A DNA stretch of 64,000 nucleotides from Pleurodeles waltl (taxonomy: Eukaryota; Chordata; Amphibia; Caudata; Salamandridae): contig NC_090442.1 of assembly GCF_031143425.1 (NCBI RefSeq), forward strand, positions 426,391,776 through 426,455,775. Reading direction: 5' to 3'. Each line of letters starts with the position of its first letter. Position 1 is the stretch's first letter. The notes beneath the pieces are model-generated. The model was not told the DNA's origin. It saw only the letters and a program-made list of their open reading frames with translations, and searched no databases. Made by a program: the position numbers and the translations under genes. Shown here one piece after another: positions 35,165 through 43,057 of the stretch.

Positions 35165-35708
35165 TCATCGTCTGCGCTATCTGCTTAAAGAAGGTATGAA
35201 AACTCCTCATCACTCAAATCCACTAGGGGAAACTGTGATGCTATCAGGTTCACATTGGTTTGCAATTTGATTTAAATTCTGTTGGAGCACACTTGGTGTT
35301 GAGTCATCAGGACTTGAGGTACCTGCATCTGCTGTCCTGGAGACACATTTACTTTTTGCACTTCAGGTCTTTGAATTCTATGGATTTGAACCTGATTATT
35401 GTCTTGCATTTGAGAAGCTCCAGTATTCTGTATTTGATTATTCACATTATTAAAGGGATACTCCCTTCGCCAATTACCAAAACGTTTGCGCGCATGACAC
35501 AGAATAGTTCTCTTCAAAGCCTGCACATCAACCACACCTCCAATTTGATCTACCTGAACAACATGTCCTCTACCTCTAGGCTGGACAACATTCGTTACCT
35601 GCTGGGGCACTACCTGAATATCACCAGTATCCACCATCATCCATGGGCTCTGACTAGATTTTTGTGCAGCTTTCAATTGCATGACCATCAGCTTCTCTTT
35701 CAACGTAT
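35165..35708 (-). pseudogene. Gag nucleocapsid-side remnant of the ERV-like element
   Basis: The minus-strand frame 35272-35703 starts in a charged helix (KEKLMVMQLKAAQ) and continues with RGRGHVV and then CHARKRFGNWRREYPF. That last segment looks like a CCHC knuckle of the C-x-x-C-x4-H-x4-C type in which the second Cys, the His and the last Cys have become R, N and Y. A Gln-rich tail leads to the protease. The frame fits as the continuation of the capsid-like part that stops at 47592, implying that 35.7-47.6 kb is inserted DNA. Confidence 0.65.
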
Positions 35709-35719
35709 TCTACTTTATA

Positions 35720-35890
35720 GGAAAGTGCCCCTTTTGGCATGGTTACCCCCCACTTTTTGCCTGATATTGATGCTGAGTACACTGAGAGTGTACTGGGCCC
35801 CAGCACAAGTGTTTCTACCCAAAAATTGTACCATTGTTTCCATGATTGGCACACCCCTGGCACACAGTTAAGTCCTTTGTAAAAGGTACC
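35720..35890. repeat. LTR-like repeat, left part (continues at 45158)
   Basis: Sequence from about GAAAGTGCCCCTTTTGGCATGG to AAAAGGTACC. It belongs with 45158-47591: the sequence on both sides of the intact retrotransposon reads on smoothly once the duplicated GTACC is counted once (GTACC then CATGGTACCAATGG). I remember this pair as part of a very common newt repeat, but that cannot be checked here. The left boundary is uncertain by about 15 bp. Confidence 0.55.
35886..35890. repeat. Target-site duplication GTACC (left)
   Basis: GTACC immediately precedes the 5' LTR and is repeated exactly at 45158-45162 after the 3' LTR. Confidence 0.95.
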
Positions 35891-37984
35891 TGTTAGACTT
35901 TTCATCCTTGGCGTGGTCTCCCTTAACTTTTTGCCTCTGTTGCCCAGGTTGTTGATGTGTGCTGGACTCTGATTTTATTGTTATTGTTACTCTGGGCACT
36001 TTACCACTGCTAACCAGTGCTAAAGTGCAAGTGCTCCTGTTTAAAATGTGTACGTAATTGGTTCTCCCTGATATTTGTTTTAATGTTAAGTCCCTAGTAA
36101 AGTGCACTAGAGGTGCCCAGGGCCTGTAAATCAAATGCTACTAGTGGGCCTGCAGCACTGGTTGTGCCACCCACATAAGTAGCTCTGTAATCATGTCTCA
36201 GACCTGCCACTGCAGTGTCTGTGTGTGTATTTTTACACTGTAAATTCGACTTGGCAAGGGTACCCACTTGCCAGGCCCAAACCTTCCCTTTTCTTACATG
36301 TAAGGCACCCCTAAGGAAGGCCCTAGGTAGCCCCAAGGGCAGGGTGCAGTGTATGGATAAGGTAGGACATATAGTAATATGGTTTATATGTCCTGACAGT
36401 GAAATACTGCTAAATTAGTTTTTCACTGTTGCAAGGACTGTCTCTCTCATAGGATAATATGGGGGCTACCTTTAAATATGATTAAAGCGTAGATTCCCCT
36501 AGAGAGTAGATGGACATGTGGAGTTTGGGGTCCCTGAGCTCACAATTTAAAAATACATCTTTTAGTAAAGTTCATTTTAAGATTGTGCGTTTGAAAATGC
36601 CACTTTTAGAAAGTGAGCATTTTCTTGCTTAAACCATTCTGTGACTCTGCCTTGTTTGTGGATTCCCTGTCTGGGTCAGTTTGACAGTTGGGTTGTTTTT
36701 CACCTCACACCAGACAGTGACACAAAGGGAGCTGGGGTGTAACCTGCATTTCCTGATTAGCCATCTCTGCTAGGAGGGAGGGGTGGAGTGGTCAATCTCA
36801 TCTGAAAGGACTGTGCCTGCCTCCAACAATGCCGGCTCCAACCCCCTGGTGTGTGTCTGAGGCCTTGCCTGGGCAAGGCAGGATTTCACAAGTAGGGGTG
36901 AGTCCCCTTTGAAGAAAGGTGACTTCAAAGACTAAAATGGGTATAAGAAGGGCACCCAAATCTACAGACTTTAGAAACACTTCTGGAATCAAGAGGAACC
37001 TCTGCCTGGAGAAGAGCTGTTAGCTGAGGAGGAAGTGCTGCCCTGTCTGTGACTGTGCTTTGTGGAGCTTTCCTGCAGTGCTGCTTCTGCCAGAGTAAGA
37101 GGGCAAAGACTGGACTTTGTGTGCCTTCCATCTTGAGAAGAAATCTCCAAGGGCTTGATCTAGAGCTTGCTTCCTGTTGTTTGAAGTCTCAGGGACAGCA
37201 AAGACTTCTCTCTGCCAGCACCTGGAGCCTCTGGAGAGACTCCTACTCTGCCCTGTGGTGCCCATCCATTTCCTGGGACCCTGAAAGGAGAAGCTGGCAG
37301 CCTAAAGACAAGAAAATCCACGCACAGAGCGCCGTGCGGGGAAAAGATCGACGCGAATCCGATCGGCGGCTGAAAAACGACGCGCCGCCAGCTCCGCGGC
37401 TGAGAAACGACGCTTGCAGGAAACGCGACCGAAGAATCGACGCACGGAGCAGGAGAAACGACACGCAGCATCGCTGACGGAGGCTGGGAGATCGCAACCT
37501 GCGCGGCTGGATCGTCAACTCATCGTGCGGCTGGATTTTTGACTCGAGTACCGCCGTGCGCAGTTATTTTCGACGCACGCCCGCCCGTGCGGGGTTATTT
37601 TTGACGCACACCAGGTACATTTTCACTCTAGCTGCGCTAGTGTGTTTTTAAAACTACTTAAAGACTCTTTTTGATTTTTAATTAATAACTTGACTTGTGT
37701 ATGGTGGATTTTTGTCGTTTTGGTCTTGTTTTGTTTAGATAAATATTTCCTATTTTTCTAAACCTGTGTTGTGTCATTTTGTAGTGTTTTCATTGAGTTA
37801 CTGTGTGTGTTGGTACAAATACTTTACGCCTAGCACTCTGAGGTTAAGCCTACTGCTCTGCCAAGCTACCAAGGGGGTAAGCAGGGGTTAGCTGAGGGTG
37901 ATTCTCTTTTACCCTGACTAGAGTGAGGGTCTTTGCTTGAACAGGGGGTAACCTGACTGTCAACCAAGGACCCCATTTCTAACA
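35891..37984 (+). repeat. 5' LTR (2,094 bp)
   Basis: It starts TGTTAGACTTTTC and ends CCATTTCTAACA. It contains a TATA-like TATAAG at 36942, a CpG-rich block with repeated GACGC at about 37340-37615, and AT-rich sequence before the end. It differs from the 3' LTR at about 18 positions, plus a 6 bp gap near 36070. The solo LTR at 9004-10427 and the fragment at 1-230 are relatives. Promoter and RNA end signals should lie here, but only the TATA-like box is visible. Confidence 0.95.
36942..36947 (+). promoter_or_regulatory. Putative TATA box in 5' LTR
   Basis: TATAAG in GGGTATAAGAAGGGCACCC. The block is unchanged in the 3' LTR (44115) and in the older solo LTR (9545). Confidence 0.55.
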
Positions 37985-38006
37985 TTGGTGATCAGCGGTT
38001 GGGATT
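37985..38006 (+). other. Presumed primer-binding site of the Gmr1-like element
   Basis: TTGGTGATCAGCGGTTGGGATT starts right after the LTR. A primer-binding site is expected here and begins TGG as most do. It resembles the tRNA-Leu type TGGTGTCAGAAGTGGGATT only if two single-base gaps are allowed, so the priming tRNA is unassigned. The second element at 63866-63884 has a far better tRNA-Leu match. Confidence 0.45.
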
Positions 38007-38241
38007 TGGACTTGTATTTGTACTTGACATACAGTGATTAAGTGTACACTACTGTTTTGAGTTCAGACCACTACGTGACCACATACTACTAGTCTTGTGA
38101 TTTTTGTTTTTCTTTATTTGGACTGTTTTTGCTCTGCATTCAGTTTCCTTTTTCGCTGATCCGGTGATTGACTTTTCTGGAACTTCATTTGAGAACTTGC
38201 TTTTCTGCATTTGGAACTTTGCACTCTTTTAACCTTTTATC

Positions 38242-39309
38242 ATGTCTCTACTTGGAGATGCACCAGTTGAAGCTGTTTTTGACCTGAAGCAATTGGATAG
38301 TTATAACAAGGCTCAGCTTAAGCAGTTTTGTAAAAATTTTGGTTGTCCCATTAAGAGCTCTTCCAAGAAGGATGAGCTGAAAAAGGCGCTGAGGGCCTGG
38401 GTGACAACCAGAAGCACTGGAGGGCACACTGAGGATGAGGAGGAGGAGGAGGAGGATGAGGAGGGAGAGCAATCAGTACATAATGGTATAGTGGGGGGGC
38501 CTGTTATTTCCAGGGAAAGAGTCTCTAGGGCAAGTAGCAGTGTATCCTCCAAGGGTCTGACACCTGAAGAGTTACAGGACAGACAGGCAGAAAGGGAGTA
38601 CCAATTGGAGCAGAGAAGGCTAGCCCTTGAGGAGAAGAAGATAACAATGGCTCATGAGCTTAGCTTGAAAGAGATAGATCATAGAAGCCAGTCCAGTAGA
38701 GATGGTGGCAGCAATCCTACAGTGCAGCCTGAGAGAAGGGTACACATCCCAAAAGACCTTGTGAGGGATTATAAGAGGGAGGATGATATCTACTTGTGGT
38801 TCAAGGGTTACGAGTCAGCTCTCCACATGAACCTGGTCCCTGAAGCTCATTGGGGGGCAGCCCTGTGGAAGCATTTTGAGGCAGAGGGGAGGGACACACT
38901 GACAGCCTTAGGGGATGCTCAGGATCTCACCTACCCTGTGATGAAGGAGGCCTTACTTACCAGGTATGGTCTCACCCCTGAGCAGTACAAGGAGAAGTTT
39001 AGATCCTACAAGAGAAAGGAATCCCAAACATGGTTGGAATGTGTTGATTCTTTTTGCAGGTCACTGGATGGTTGGGTGAAGGGCAGTAAGGTAAACACGT
39101 ATGAGGGGCTTTACAATTTAATTGCTTGGGAGCACTTGTACAGTTTATGTTTTCCAGAGCTGCGCCAGCACCTCATTGACAGCAAGCTGACTGACCCCAG
39201 GAAGCTTGCACAGGAAGCGGACCGCTGGGAGAGCACCAGGGTCCAAAAGAGGTATGGGGGAGACCACGCCAAGGGTGGGCAGGGTCCCTCTCAGAAGAAA
39301 GGGGGGTAA
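38242..39309 (+). CDS. gag: Gag (SAP-like + coiled coil + SCAN-like capsid)
   Basis: Gag forms the particle that carries the element RNA. The first ATG after the LTR opens 355 codons. Residues 14-54 (around LKQFCKNFG, KKDELKKAL) match the SAP pattern, a helix-turn-helix module that binds DNA in host proteins. Residues 62-76 are almost all acidic. Residues ~104-150 are a charged coiled coil (EREYQLEQRRLALEEKK). Residues ~168-345 look like a capsid; the end, ~250-340 (FRSYKRKESQTWLE, LIAWEHL, CFPELRQHL, DPRKLAQEADRW), resembles the SCAN domain, which is known to derive from Gmr1-like Gag. The frame stops at a G6 run. The basic tail and zinc knuckle continue one base over, in the next frame. SAP function is inferred. 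Confidence 0.9.
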   Translation: MSLLGDAPVEAVFDLKQLDSYNKAQLKQFCKNFGCPIKSSSKKDELKKALRAWVTTRSTGGHTEDEEEEEEDEEGEQSVHNGIVGGPVISRERVSRASSSVSSKGLTPEELQDRQAEREYQLEQRRLALEEKKITMAHELSLKEIDHRSQSSRDGGSNPTVQPERRVHIPKDLVRDYKREDDIYLWFKGYESALHMNLVPEAHWGAALWKHFEAEGRDTLTALGDAQDLTYPVMKEALLTRYGLTPEQYKEKFRSYKRKESQTWLECVDSFCRSLDGWVKGSKVNTYEGLYNLIAWEHLYSLCFPELRQHLIDSKLTDPRKLAQEADRWESTRVQKRYGGDHAKGGQGPSQKKGG

Positions 39310-39865
39310 GGGCAAACAGGGGGAGTTCTCTAAAGGGCCCCAAACTGATTCCCAGGGTAAGGATCCCCAACCCCCCAGTGTAAAGAAGCCATGGTTGTCC
39401 AAAGGGAAGCCAGTGGCAGGTGGTCCCCCACGTAAGTGCTATGCATGTGACCAGGTGGGTCATGTGAGGGGGGACCCCAAATGCCCCAGAAGTACACCGG
39501 CACCCACTGGTGCACCGTCCCAGGGTTTGGCCAGTGTAGCGCTTGGGGAGGAGTTGGTTTCAGGTGGGTGGGAACCAGCAGAAATGACCCTTGTCTCACT
39601 AGGGGACAGTGAGATGGTCCAGAGAAACCTAGTGCCTGATAACACTAAGAAATACAGGCAATGGGTGACCATCAATGGACAGAGGGTAGAGGCTCTGAGA
39701 GACACAGGAGCCAGTGTGACTACAGTGAGGAGTCACCTGGTGTCTGAAGAGCAGATTGATCCCCGGGTACTTCACCAAGTAGTTGCGGTAGACAACTCTG
39801 AGCGCCTCTGCAGAGTGGCGCAGGTTCCCTTTGAATGGGGGGGGTCTCAGGTTCCTGGAAAATAG
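39302..39865 (+). CDS. pro: Nucleocapsid knuckle and aspartic protease (shifted frame)
   Basis: This frame is +1 to gag and is entered in effect at the G6 run near 39301-39306. It encodes a Lys/Gly/Pro-rich tail, then CYACDQVGHVRGDPKC. That is a CCHC-type knuckle with six instead of four residues between His and the last Cys. The protease follows with ALRDTGASVTTV, containing the DTGAS active site. The frame ends soon after FEWGG at 39865. The rest of the protease (DCLLGNDL) is in the pol frame, across a run of eight G. An open frame exists upstream from 39206, but its first part only overlaps gag. Confidence 0.85.
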   Translation, partial: GGKGKQGEFSKGPQTDSQGKDPQPPSVKKPWLSKGKPVAGGPPRKCYACDQVGHVRGDPKCPRSTPAPTGAPSQGLASVALGEELVSGGWEPAEMTLVSLGDSEMVQRNLVPDNTKKYRQWVTINGQRVEALRDTGASVTTVRSHLVSEEQIDPRVLHQVVAVDNSERLCRVAQVPFEWGGSQVPGK

Positions 39866-42800
39866 CTGTGAGTCCAACCATGCCTGTTGATTGTTTGCTA
39901 GGTAACGACCTGGAGGATTCCCCTTGGAAGGAGGTGGAACACAGGTCTCACTTGGAGATGTTGGGTCTGCCTGGGTGGGTATGTGTATCCACCCGGTCTA
40001 TGGCAGCCAATCAGGGTAGTCAAGAGCCCCTGGAGCCTGAAACAGTGGCCCAGGGGACTGCCAAGAAGAGGAAGGGCAGGGGGCGCGGGAAACCGGCCCC
40101 CGAGGTTCCCACGGTCCGGGAGGAGGCGGAGCCTGAGGGTGACGCCCCGGAACCTACAGGGGAGCAGGTGGCTGAACTGGGAGAGGTCCCTGAGCTATCA
40201 CAGTGGCAGCAGGAAGGGGGACCCACCAGGGAAGCATTCTGCACAGCGCAGAAGGAGTGCCCTACTCTTGAGGGGCTGCGGCAGCAGGCTGCAGCCCAGG
40301 CGGCTGGCGAGGCGCCAGGTACTCACCTGATTTATTGGGAGGATGGCCTCCTGTACAGTGAGCCTAAGGTTCCTGAGCCTGGGTCAGCTCGTATGCTGGT
40401 GGTACCCCAGTGCTTCAGGGCCTTCCTACTGGGTTTGGCTCATGATGTGCCTTTGGCAGGACATCTAGGGCAGGACAAGACCTATAAGAGGCTTGTCTCC
40501 CACTTTTACTGGCCCTTGATGCACAAGCAGTCAGCTGCTTATTGTAGGTCTTGTCAGACTTGTCAGGCAAGTGGCAAGAGTGGGGGGAAATGCAAAGCTC
40601 CCCACCAACCTTTACCGGTAGTCAGTACTCCCTTTGAAAGGGTAGGAATTGACATTGTGGGGCCTCTGGATCCCAAGACAGCCATGGGCAACAGGTTCAT
40701 CCTGGTCTTAGTGGACCATGCCACGCGGTACCCAGAAGCCATTCCTCTAAGGACGGTCACTGCCCCCGTGGTGGGACGTGCCTTGATGGGGGTTTTTACC
40801 CGCATGGGGTTCCCCAAGGAGGTGGTATCTGATAGAGGTACAAACTTCATATCCACTTATATGAAGTCTCTGTGGAAGGTCTGTGGGGTAACCTACAAGT
40901 TCACCACCCCTTACCACCCCCAAAGTAATGGGCTGGTTGAGAGATTCAACCGCACCTTGAAAGGCATGATTCAGGGCCTGTCAGAGCCCTTGAGGCGTAA
41001 GTGGGACGTCCTCTTGCCATGCCTTCTGTTCGCTTACAGGGAGGTGCCTCAAAAGGGACTTGGCTTTAGCCCCTTTGAGCTCATCTATGGCCACCCTGTG
41101 AGGGGACCGCTCAGTCTGGTGAAGGAGGCTTTGGAGAAAGCTCCTAGTAAACCACCCCAGGATGTATTTAGCTACATGCTGGCACTAAGAAACCAGACTG
41201 CCCGCTTCAGGAGTCTCGCTCAGGAGAACCTGGAAGCAAGCCAGGAGGATATGAAACGGTGGTACGACCAGAATGCCACTCTGGTTGAGTTTCAGCCTGG
41301 ACAAAAAGTGTGGGTCATGGCACCAGTGGAGCCTAGGGCTCTCCAAGATAAGTGGACTGGGCCTTTTGAGGTGGTGGAAAGAAAGAGCGAGGTCACCTAT
41401 CTGGTAGACTTGCAATCCCCCAGGAACCCTTTGAGGGTCCTACATGTCAACCGCCTCAAACCACACTTTGAGCGAACTGAGCTATCCATGCTCCTAGCAA
41501 CAGATGACGGGGTGGAGGAAGAGAGTGAGCCTCTTCCTGACCTCCTGTCTGCAGGAGAGAAAGATGGGTCTGTGGAGGGAGTGATCCTCTCCCCCTCCCT
41601 GACTGAGGAACAGCAGAGGGACTGTCGCCACGTGCTGGGACAGTTCGCCTCGCTGTTTTCCCTGATCCCAGGAGTCACACACCTGTGCACACATGATGTG
41701 GACACTGGGGACAGTACACCTGTTAAACATAAGGTTTACAGGGTGACTGACAGGGTCAGGGCTTGCATTAAGGAGGAAGTCTCCAAAATGTTAACCCTAG
41801 GGGTTATTGAGCACTCCAGCAGTCCTTGGGCCAGCCCAGTGGTCTTGGTCCCAAAGGCTGCTGCTCCTGGTGCCACTCCAGAACTTAGGTTCTGTGTGGA
41901 CTACCGGGGTCTCAATGCGGTCAGCAAGACTGACGCACACCCCATCCCCCGAGCTGATGAGCTCATTGATCGGATAGGAGCTGCCAAGTACCTCAGTACG
42001 TTTGATTTAACATCTGGGTACTGGCAGATTGCCTTAACTGAGGGGGCAAAGGAGAGGTCAGCATTCTCTACCCCAGATGGGCACTTCCACTTCAATGTGA
42101 TGCCCTTTGGGATGAAGAACGCCCCTGCCACCTTTCAGAGGTTGGTCAACCAGGTGTTGGCAGGACTGGATGAGTTCAGTGCCGCCTACCTGGATGACAT
42201 TGCTGTGTTTAGTTCCACATGGGAGGAACACCTGCAACACCTCTGGAGAGTGTTAGAGTCCCTGCAGAAGGCAGGCCTCACTATTAAGGCAAGCAAGTGC
42301 CAAATAGGGCAGGGTTCTGTGGTGTACTTAGGACACCAGGTGGGGAGTGGCCAGGTGGCACCCCTACAGCCTAACATTGATACGATTCTGGCTTGGGAGC
42401 CTCCCAAGACCCAGACTGAAGTGAGAGCCTTTTTAGGTCTCACAGGATATTACCGGAGGTTTGTTAAGGGATATGGTACCATTGTTACCCCCTTAACTGA
42501 GTTGACTTCCAAGAAGCAACCCAAAAAAGTGATCTGGACAGAGGCTTGCCAGAACGCTTTTGATGCCCTGAAGGCTGCCATGTGCACAGCACCTGTGCTG
42601 CAGGCACCTGACTACTCCAAGGAGTTTGTTGTGCAAACAGACGCCTCAGAGCATGGTATTGGAGCAGTACTCTCACAGCTTAATGAAGAGGGCTTAGATC
42701 AACCCGTAGCCTTCATTAGCAGGAGGTTACTACCCAGGGAACGTAGGTGGAGTGCCATAGAACGCGAAGCGTTTGCTGTGGTCTGGGCACTGAAGAAGCT

Positions 42801-43026
42801 AAGACCCTACTTGTTTGGGACTCACTTCCGAGTTCAGACCGACCACAGGCCCCTCAGATGGTTAATGCAGATGAGGGGTGAGAATCCAAAACTGTTGAGG
42901 TGGTCCATTTCCCTACAGGGGATGGACTTTACGGTGGAACATCGTCCTGGTACAGAGCACGCCAATGCTGATGGTCTGTCCAGGTTCTTCCGCCTTAGTG
43001 ATGAGAACTCCCATGAGGTTGGGTAG
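39835..43026 (+). CDS. pol: Pol: protease end, integrase, reverse transcriptase, RNase H
   Basis: An open frame of 1,063 codons. The first ~30 residues finish the protease (DCLLGNDL). Integrase: zinc site with H203, H210, C240, C243; catalytic D273 (GIDIVGP), D333 (VSDRGTNF) and E369 (GLVERFN), a DD35E spacing; GPF module near 508-511. Reverse transcriptase: FCVDYRGLNAV (~687), MPFGMKNAPATFQR (~756) and YLDD (785-788). RNase H: TDASEHGIGAVLSQ (D937) and TDHRPLRWL (~1002); the end has HANADGLSR. All key residues are present, so this protein looks active once expressed. Integrase before RT is opposite to ordinary Ty3/Gypsy. The stop lies 31 bp before the 3' LTR. The linker at 55-180 is Pro/Glu-rich. 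Confidence 0.95.
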   Translation: MGGVSGSWKIAVSPTMPVDCLLGNDLEDSPWKEVEHRSHLEMLGLPGWVCVSTRSMAANQGSQEPLEPETVAQGTAKKRKGRGRGKPAPEVPTVREEAEPEGDAPEPTGEQVAELGEVPELSQWQQEGGPTREAFCTAQKECPTLEGLRQQAAAQAAGEAPGTHLIYWEDGLLYSEPKVPEPGSARMLVVPQCFRAFLLGLAHDVPLAGHLGQDKTYKRLVSHFYWPLMHKQSAAYCRSCQTCQASGKSGGKCKAPHQPLPVVSTPFERVGIDIVGPLDPKTAMGNRFILVLVDHATRYPEAIPLRTVTAPVVGRALMGVFTRMGFPKEVVSDRGTNFISTYMKSLWKVCGVTYKFTTPYHPQSNGLVERFNRTLKGMIQGLSEPLRRKWDVLLPCLLFAYREVPQKGLGFSPFELIYGHPVRGPLSLVKEALEKAPSKPPQDVFSYMLALRNQTARFRSLAQENLEASQEDMKRWYDQNATLVEFQPGQKVWVMAPVEPRALQDKWTGPFEVVERKSEVTYLVDLQSPRNPLRVLHVNRLKPHFERTELSMLLATDDGVEEESEPLPDLLSAGEKDGSVEGVILSPSLTEEQQRDCRHVLGQFASLFSLIPGVTHLCTHDVDTGDSTPVKHKVYRVTDRVRACIKEEVSKMLTLGVIEHSSSPWASPVVLVPKAAAPGATPELRFCVDYRGLNAVSKTDAHPIPRADELIDRIGAAKYLSTFDLTSGYWQIALTEGAKERSAFSTPDGHFHFNVMPFGMKNAPATFQRLVNQVLAGLDEFSAAYLDDIAVFSSTWEEHLQHLWRVLESLQKAGLTIKASKCQIGQGSVVYLGHQVGSGQVAPLQPNIDTILAWEPPKTQTEVRAFLGLTGYYRRFVKGYGTIVTPLTELTSKKQPKKVIWTEACQNAFDALKAAMCTAPVLQAPDYSKEFVVQTDASEHGIGAVLSQLNEEGLDQPVAFISRRLLPRERRWSAIEREAFAVVWALKKLRPYLFGTHFRVQTDHRPLRWLMQMRGENPKLLRWSISLQGMDFTVEHRPGTEHANADGLSRFFRLSDENSHEVG

Positions 43027-43042
43027 TTGCTCCCCACTTTTA

Positions 43043-43057
43043 GCTGGGGGGGACACG
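43043..43057 (+). other. Polypurine tract before 3' LTR
   Basis: GCTGGGGGGGACACG lies directly before TGTTAG. The G run serves as the plus-strand primer site in this class of element. Confidence 0.75.

Noticed and set aside
35260..35871. 203-codon plus-strand open frame
   Set aside because: It is the antisense of the ERV-like nucleocapsid remnant and runs into the LTR-like repeat. It has no domain signal and a His/Leu/Ser-rich composition.
37049..37518. Frames of 91-142 codons in the LTRs (also 44222-44691)
   Set aside because: CpG-rich LTR sequence gives low-stop Arg-rich frames in several phases. The older solo LTR does not keep them open.
38434..38466. GAGGATGAGGAGGAGG-type tract, considered as a microsatellite
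   Set aside because: It encodes the acidic segment of Gag in frame and is explained by the coding sequence.
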